Shown in pieces: positions 61,401 to 64,000 of a stretch of 64,000 nucleotides of DNA; positions within the stretch are counted from its first letter, which is position 1; each line of letters begins with the position of its first letter. Origin of the DNA: Hydractinia symbiolongicarpus. Its lineage: Eukaryota > Cnidaria > Hydrozoa > Anthoathecata > Hydractiniidae. A program made the translations under genes and the position numbers. The notes under the pieces are model-generated. The model ran no database searches. It saw nothing but the letters and a program-made list of their open reading frames with translations, and was not told the DNA's origin. The stretch is taken from positions 14,691,001 through 14,755,000 of the forward strand of contig NC_079875.1 of the NCBI RefSeq assembly GCF_029227915.1, read 5' to 3'.

Positions 61401-63033
61401 GATGGCATAATATGAACAAAAACTTTTGTTGAAGTAATTTATCTATCAACAAAGTTTTTTTGATTTTATCTTTTTGTCAACACTTCATAGCTGTTTCAAG
61501 CAAAATCGCTCTCCTGCCTATGATACAACTAAGTTCGTTACTAGGTCTCTTGATATTTTCCTTACAGGAACACACAATTTGTAAACAAATTCCTTCAAGT
61601 GCTTTTTGCTCCATTTAAAAGTAATTTGTACACGCACACGCATTGCTGCTTGATGCTGATCATGCACGTATTTTTTGTGACCTGCTTTGTTGTGTTTTTA
61701 GTGAAGAAATATGAATAAATATGCGCTTAAATTTTTCTCAATGTTTTTTTCAAAAATAATATTTGTTTGTATATAGTTTTAAAAATGTCCGGGCAGAGTT
61801 TCCCATATGGCTGTTGCGAAAATAAATATGTTTAAGAACCTTAGCTAGCTCATATGCTTTACGCTAAAAAAAATTCATTTAGACTGTTGTTTTGCGAGCT
61901 AGTTTACGTCAATTATACGTCTTGTTAAATTTCGTTTACGCCTTTGTATATGACATTGTAATAACGATCTCAGTATGAAAAAACCCAAGGCGATGTCCAA
62001 GCCACCATTTTGATAAAGAGTGAAACAACAGAGTGTATGTGTTATGTATAGAAAGTTTGCTTCTATTAAAATTTTGTTTACCTTATTTTCTTAACCAGTC
62101 TTTTCTGAGATTCCTTCAAAAGAAAAATTCTTTCCTACGGTAAATAAGCGTTATTTCATGTTTCCACTTTTCCCTACCTGTTTCTCAACATCAAAGTTAT
62201 CATTTTTTAAAGCCATTAAATTTTAAAAAACATCGGAAGACATTAGCTGCCGATTTATTTTCTCCGAGATAAACTGTCAACTTACAATGTTTTTTGATCT
62301 CCTGTTCATTTCGTTGTTTCACATCTTCAAGCGTTTTTCTAACCTCCTCATATTTTTTTTTCAAGTCATTGTGATCGTCGTCATGATCGTCCACGCGTTG
62401 TTTCAGCGAGTCAGCCGCCTGTTGCAAAATGTCATTTTTTTGTATAAGCAATTGCACTTGTTGATTTAAATAGGGATCCAGTGAACCAAGTTCCAGTCGT
62501 TGTAAAAATGGAAAATCGTTATAATGAAGTCCACCCAATATAAATCTGATTTTATTCCAGTACATTTGAAATGCATGTCTCGTTGAAATTTGCGATATAC
62601 TGCCGTGCTTTACTTCATGTCTAAGCAGCTTTGCATGCAAACAAAAAGCGGCTATACTTTGATCCGTTGAAAGAGGTTGACGGATGTCCCAATGCTTTGG
62701 TGGTGCAGGAGCTGGTAATCCTGGCAAACAATATTCAATGAGGATAACAATGATGGGTATATCAAAGTTTTGCGAATTTGTTTTACCGTTTTGTGGACAT
62801 ATAACAAGCCACTGATCAGGCCGTAAAATGCGATTTAACTTTCTTTGATGGGTTGATTTAAATTTGGCCATTGCTCCATGTAGTGCAGCGTCATTTCTTG
62901 GCAAACCCACATAAGTTCGATGACAAATTTCATTATGAAGAATTCTTAAAAGAGCATCTTTCACGCATAACTCTAACGCTAGGTCTACCCGCATATAAAA
63001 TTCCCATGGAGCGACAGGTCTCGATAAAGCCAT
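52359..63033 (-). CDS. HEPN-Death-NACHT-LRR innate-immune receptor (NLR type), three-exon model
   Basis: Exons on the minus strand are 63033-62286, 55897-55628 and 55474-52359. Exon 1 ends H-T before GTAAGT, leaving one base; exon 2 begins GT after TTTTTTTCAG, making TGT (Cys 250). Exon 2 ends with one G before GTAAGTG; exon 3 begins GC after CTCTAG, making GGC (Gly 340). Both joins keep frame. The protein is about 1377 residues: DZIP3-type HEPN and coiled coil (1-249), Death domain (251-339), NACHT ATPase (about 415-580), helical region, then leucine-rich repeats to the end. NLRs are cytosolic sensors: LRRs restrain or recognise, NACHT oligomerises, N-terminal domains signal. The exon 1 to exon 2 link over a 6.4-kb intron is inferred from phase, strand and domain logic; exons 2 and 3 are very firm. 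Two separate genes remain possible. Confidence 0.7.
55628..55897 (-). CDS. NLR exon 2: Death domain
   Basis: This exon encodes 89 residues with the Death-fold pattern: VLNIICKKIGKDWAQLSKFL, DEIKNIE, then ATFTWSEVKNILIKI and a terminal helix IVDCIRME. The GKDWAQL core (conserved Gly-x-x-Trp) and the later Trp fit the Death domain more than CARD or DED. Death domains recruit partners by homotypic contact. The exon starts with a split codon, so a further upstream exon is required; that at 62286-63033 fits. Confidence 0.88.
56864..57361. mobile_element. 498-bp TIR element with TA duplication (pogo/mariner type)
   Basis: The left end is CAGTTGACACCTCTCCATAA and the right end, inverted, CAGTTGACTCCCTCTAATTC, flanked by TA at 56862-56863 and 57362-57363. 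TTCGAATTAGAGAAAG motifs recur many times inside. It has the same general design as 29267-29754 but a different sequence, and no transposase. It lies 29 bases from the left end of the Ginger-like element in the NLR intron. Confidence 0.82.
58405..58800 (-). pseudogene. Ulp1-like cysteine peptidase remnant of the transposon
   Basis: The minus strand reads RIQICDSLKSC, then KKSIYSLYKHVVGEFQNI and EQKQQNGFNYGVFAIAFAAE, and in a shifted frame DDNSPMEAVFDIANMRNH. This matches the end of Ulp1/C48 peptidases, where QxNGxxDCGVFAIAFA is usual. Here the D-C-G with the nucleophile Cys reads N-Y-G, and stops and a frameshift are present, so it is inactive. The domain is known in several transposase families. 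Confidence 0.7.
59300..59720 (-). pseudogene. Ginger protein C-terminal linker and acidic repeats (remnant)
   Basis: RKGGELTFKWLRPYTLESIS followed by KTGLGALKNKRGCVLAKKYN, then LLKSC, matches the small beta-rich domain that follows integrase cores in Ginger and gypsy proteins. Next comes an acidic repeat of the type PPHDDEPEPLPSHDDE spanning about 59300-59530, with frameshifts. It lies between the integrase and the Ulp1-like remnants. Confidence 0.65.
60010..60476 (-). pseudogene. Ginger/GIN-type integrase remnant
   Basis: The minus strand encodes GSHRGRDATYQKCAGRFFG (H2C2-type zinc-binding region) up to a stop at about 60288. It then continues in another frame as CIDYFSKWSEAKPVKDKSAE, INDQRKEFVNEV and ITSAYHPQANGLVE, the catalytic core style of gypsy/Ginger integrases. 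At least two stops and a frameshift interrupt it, and the motif normally reading DQG has DQR. It is the transposase of the 57391-61110 element and is not a host gene. Confidence 0.85.
61111..62285. other. NLR intron 1, part near exon 1
   Basis: A+T-rich sequence without a recognisable exon or element. If the NLR model is right this is intron; if HEPN is a separate gene, part of it would be 3' UTR, but no clear polyadenylation signal was identified close to the HEPN exon. Confidence 0.35.
62286..63033 (-). CDS. NLR exon 1: DZIP3-type HEPN domain and coiled coil
   Basis: The start is the ATG at 63033 (MALSRPVAPWEFYMRVDLAL); the frame opens one codon earlier at a GTG. Residues 1 to about 170 resemble the HEPN domain found at the start of DZIP3 and in many invertebrate immune proteins: ALLRILHNEICHRTYVGLPR, a loop with HWDIRQPLSTDQSIAAFCLH, then KLLRHEVKHGSIS with R138-x4-H143, and HAFQMYWNKIRFILGGL. 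R-x4-6-H is the catalytic motif of RNase HEPN domains. Residues 180-249 are a coiled coil (LKQRVDDHDDDHNDLKKKYE). The frame runs 28 codons past a strong GTAAGT donor at 62285 before a stop, so either splicing or a short unspliced form can end it. Confidence 0.78.
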
Positions 63034-64000
63034 CACACGTATTCATCCAGCGCCCATATCAGTATGTTACTTGACCGTCCACCATTTTAAATTTTACTGT
63101 TTTGACAAAAAAAAAAGATGTCATGTGATTTTCAAAAACGACACTCTTTCAGTGATGTCAATTTTACATTAGAAGAGTCCTGGTTTCCATTAAATGTCAC
63201 AATTATTTACTTGGCAAGGATCGCAATTATACACTCTTTTGACGCTGCTTAATTAGGCTAGTGTGCCAATAGTCTTAATAATATGTTTTGTACGTACGTT
63301 TTGAGTTTAGCTTATATAATAATCTTTTCTTTTCTGTTTTCCTTACTTTTTACAGGTCGACTGTTGCTGCTTACGAAGGAAATACGTTTTGTTTCATGAG
63401 GGATTTAAGCCTTAAGTTGCTAATAAATATTGATTTTATAAGAAACTTGTAATTTTGAACCCCGCTGGAAAAGGTAAGGTGATTGTCAATACAGTGTGAA
63501 CATAGATCTAAACTGCTTGCATAGTAAAGTTTCCAGAGAGAGAAGAAACCCTCCACTTTTAATATTAATCTTTATATTTTTAGAAAGTTAAACGTTTTCC
63601 CGTTTATGCGCACACTATTTTTTATTCAATTTCCCGGCGGCCGGAGGCGATAATTTAAGGGCAGAAATTTTCGCGGGCAGAAACTTTCGTGTATCAATCG
63701 CGGTTAAAGGGTTATTTTCGCGTAAAAAACTTTCGCGAATGAGCAAAAAATAAGATTTTTTTTTAAATTTTTATAATCATTCTTGTTTTGTCTGAAATAA
63801 TAAAAAATAGAACTAATTTTCTTCAACTTGACACACCGAATCAGTTTCGTCATCGGTTTCTCCCTCTTCACCAATGTACCGCTGAATTTTGCTACCTCAT
63901 AACAATTCAAATTCTTCTCAAACGGTTAGTAGATGACTATTATCATCCACTTGCCTGTCATTAATGCGTCGATGTCACGGTAAGGATCGATGGATGCAAC
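63034..64000. other. Upstream of the HEPN exon; decayed repeat
   Basis: The NLR promoter should lie here but could not be pinned. TTTCGCGAA/TTTCGCGGGC motifs cluster at 63606-63740. On the minus strand about 63830-63890 an acidic fragment (GEEGETDDETDS) may be the end of a decayed transposon protein; this is weak. Confidence 0.35.

Overview
The window looks like nuclear DNA of an invertebrate animal, most likely a cnidarian and plausibly a hydrozoan. It is strongly A+T rich and has spliced genes with GT-AG introns, AATAAA polyadenylation signals and long gene-poor stretches full of small DNA transposons, tRNA-derived SINEs and LINE debris. No bacterial, organellar or viral genome features were seen. 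The hydrozoan placement is an inference from gene style (a MEX3, a SAXO protein, a HEPN/Death/NACHT receptor) and from a Ginger-like transposon; nothing in the sequence proves it.

Layout: 1-2343 holds two near-identical 631-bp repeats, each containing a 15-bp minisatellite. 3439-6117 (+) is a two-exon MEX3 RNA-binding protein (two KH domains and a C-terminal RING). 6118-24650 is gene-poor and contains a SINE, a dead LINE with a MITE inside its reading frame, and Helitron-like ends. 24759-25853 (+) is an unrecognised polar protein. 25854-30922 holds a SINE and two TIR elements. 30932-31396 (-) is a small unrecognised gene. 33683-35730 (-) is a three-exon SAXO-type microtubule protein that lacks its first exon. 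35731-41470 contains SINE-like and palindromic elements. 41471-44454 (+) is a three-exon TPR protein resembling TTC24 that ends in a CaaX box. 44455-52358 is repeat-rich, including a nested set of transposons and a 45-bp minisatellite. 52359-63033 (-) is a large NLR-type gene.

The main result is the NLR. Three exons with matching splice phases join a DZIP3-type HEPN domain plus coiled coil (62286-63033), a Death domain (55628-55897) and a NACHT-LRR body (52359-55474) into a predicted protein of about 1377 residues. Its 6.4-kb first intron carries a decayed Ginger-like DNA transposon (57391-61110) with integrase and Ulp1-peptidase remnants. A HEPN domain with an R-x4-H motif on a STAND ATPase suggests an RNA-directed innate immune effector, which is inference. 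The remaining genes are ordinary cell-biology genes with no evident functional link to one another.

The supplied reading frames include non-ATG starts, so starts were re-chosen and exon borders were set by reading splice sites and phases by eye.
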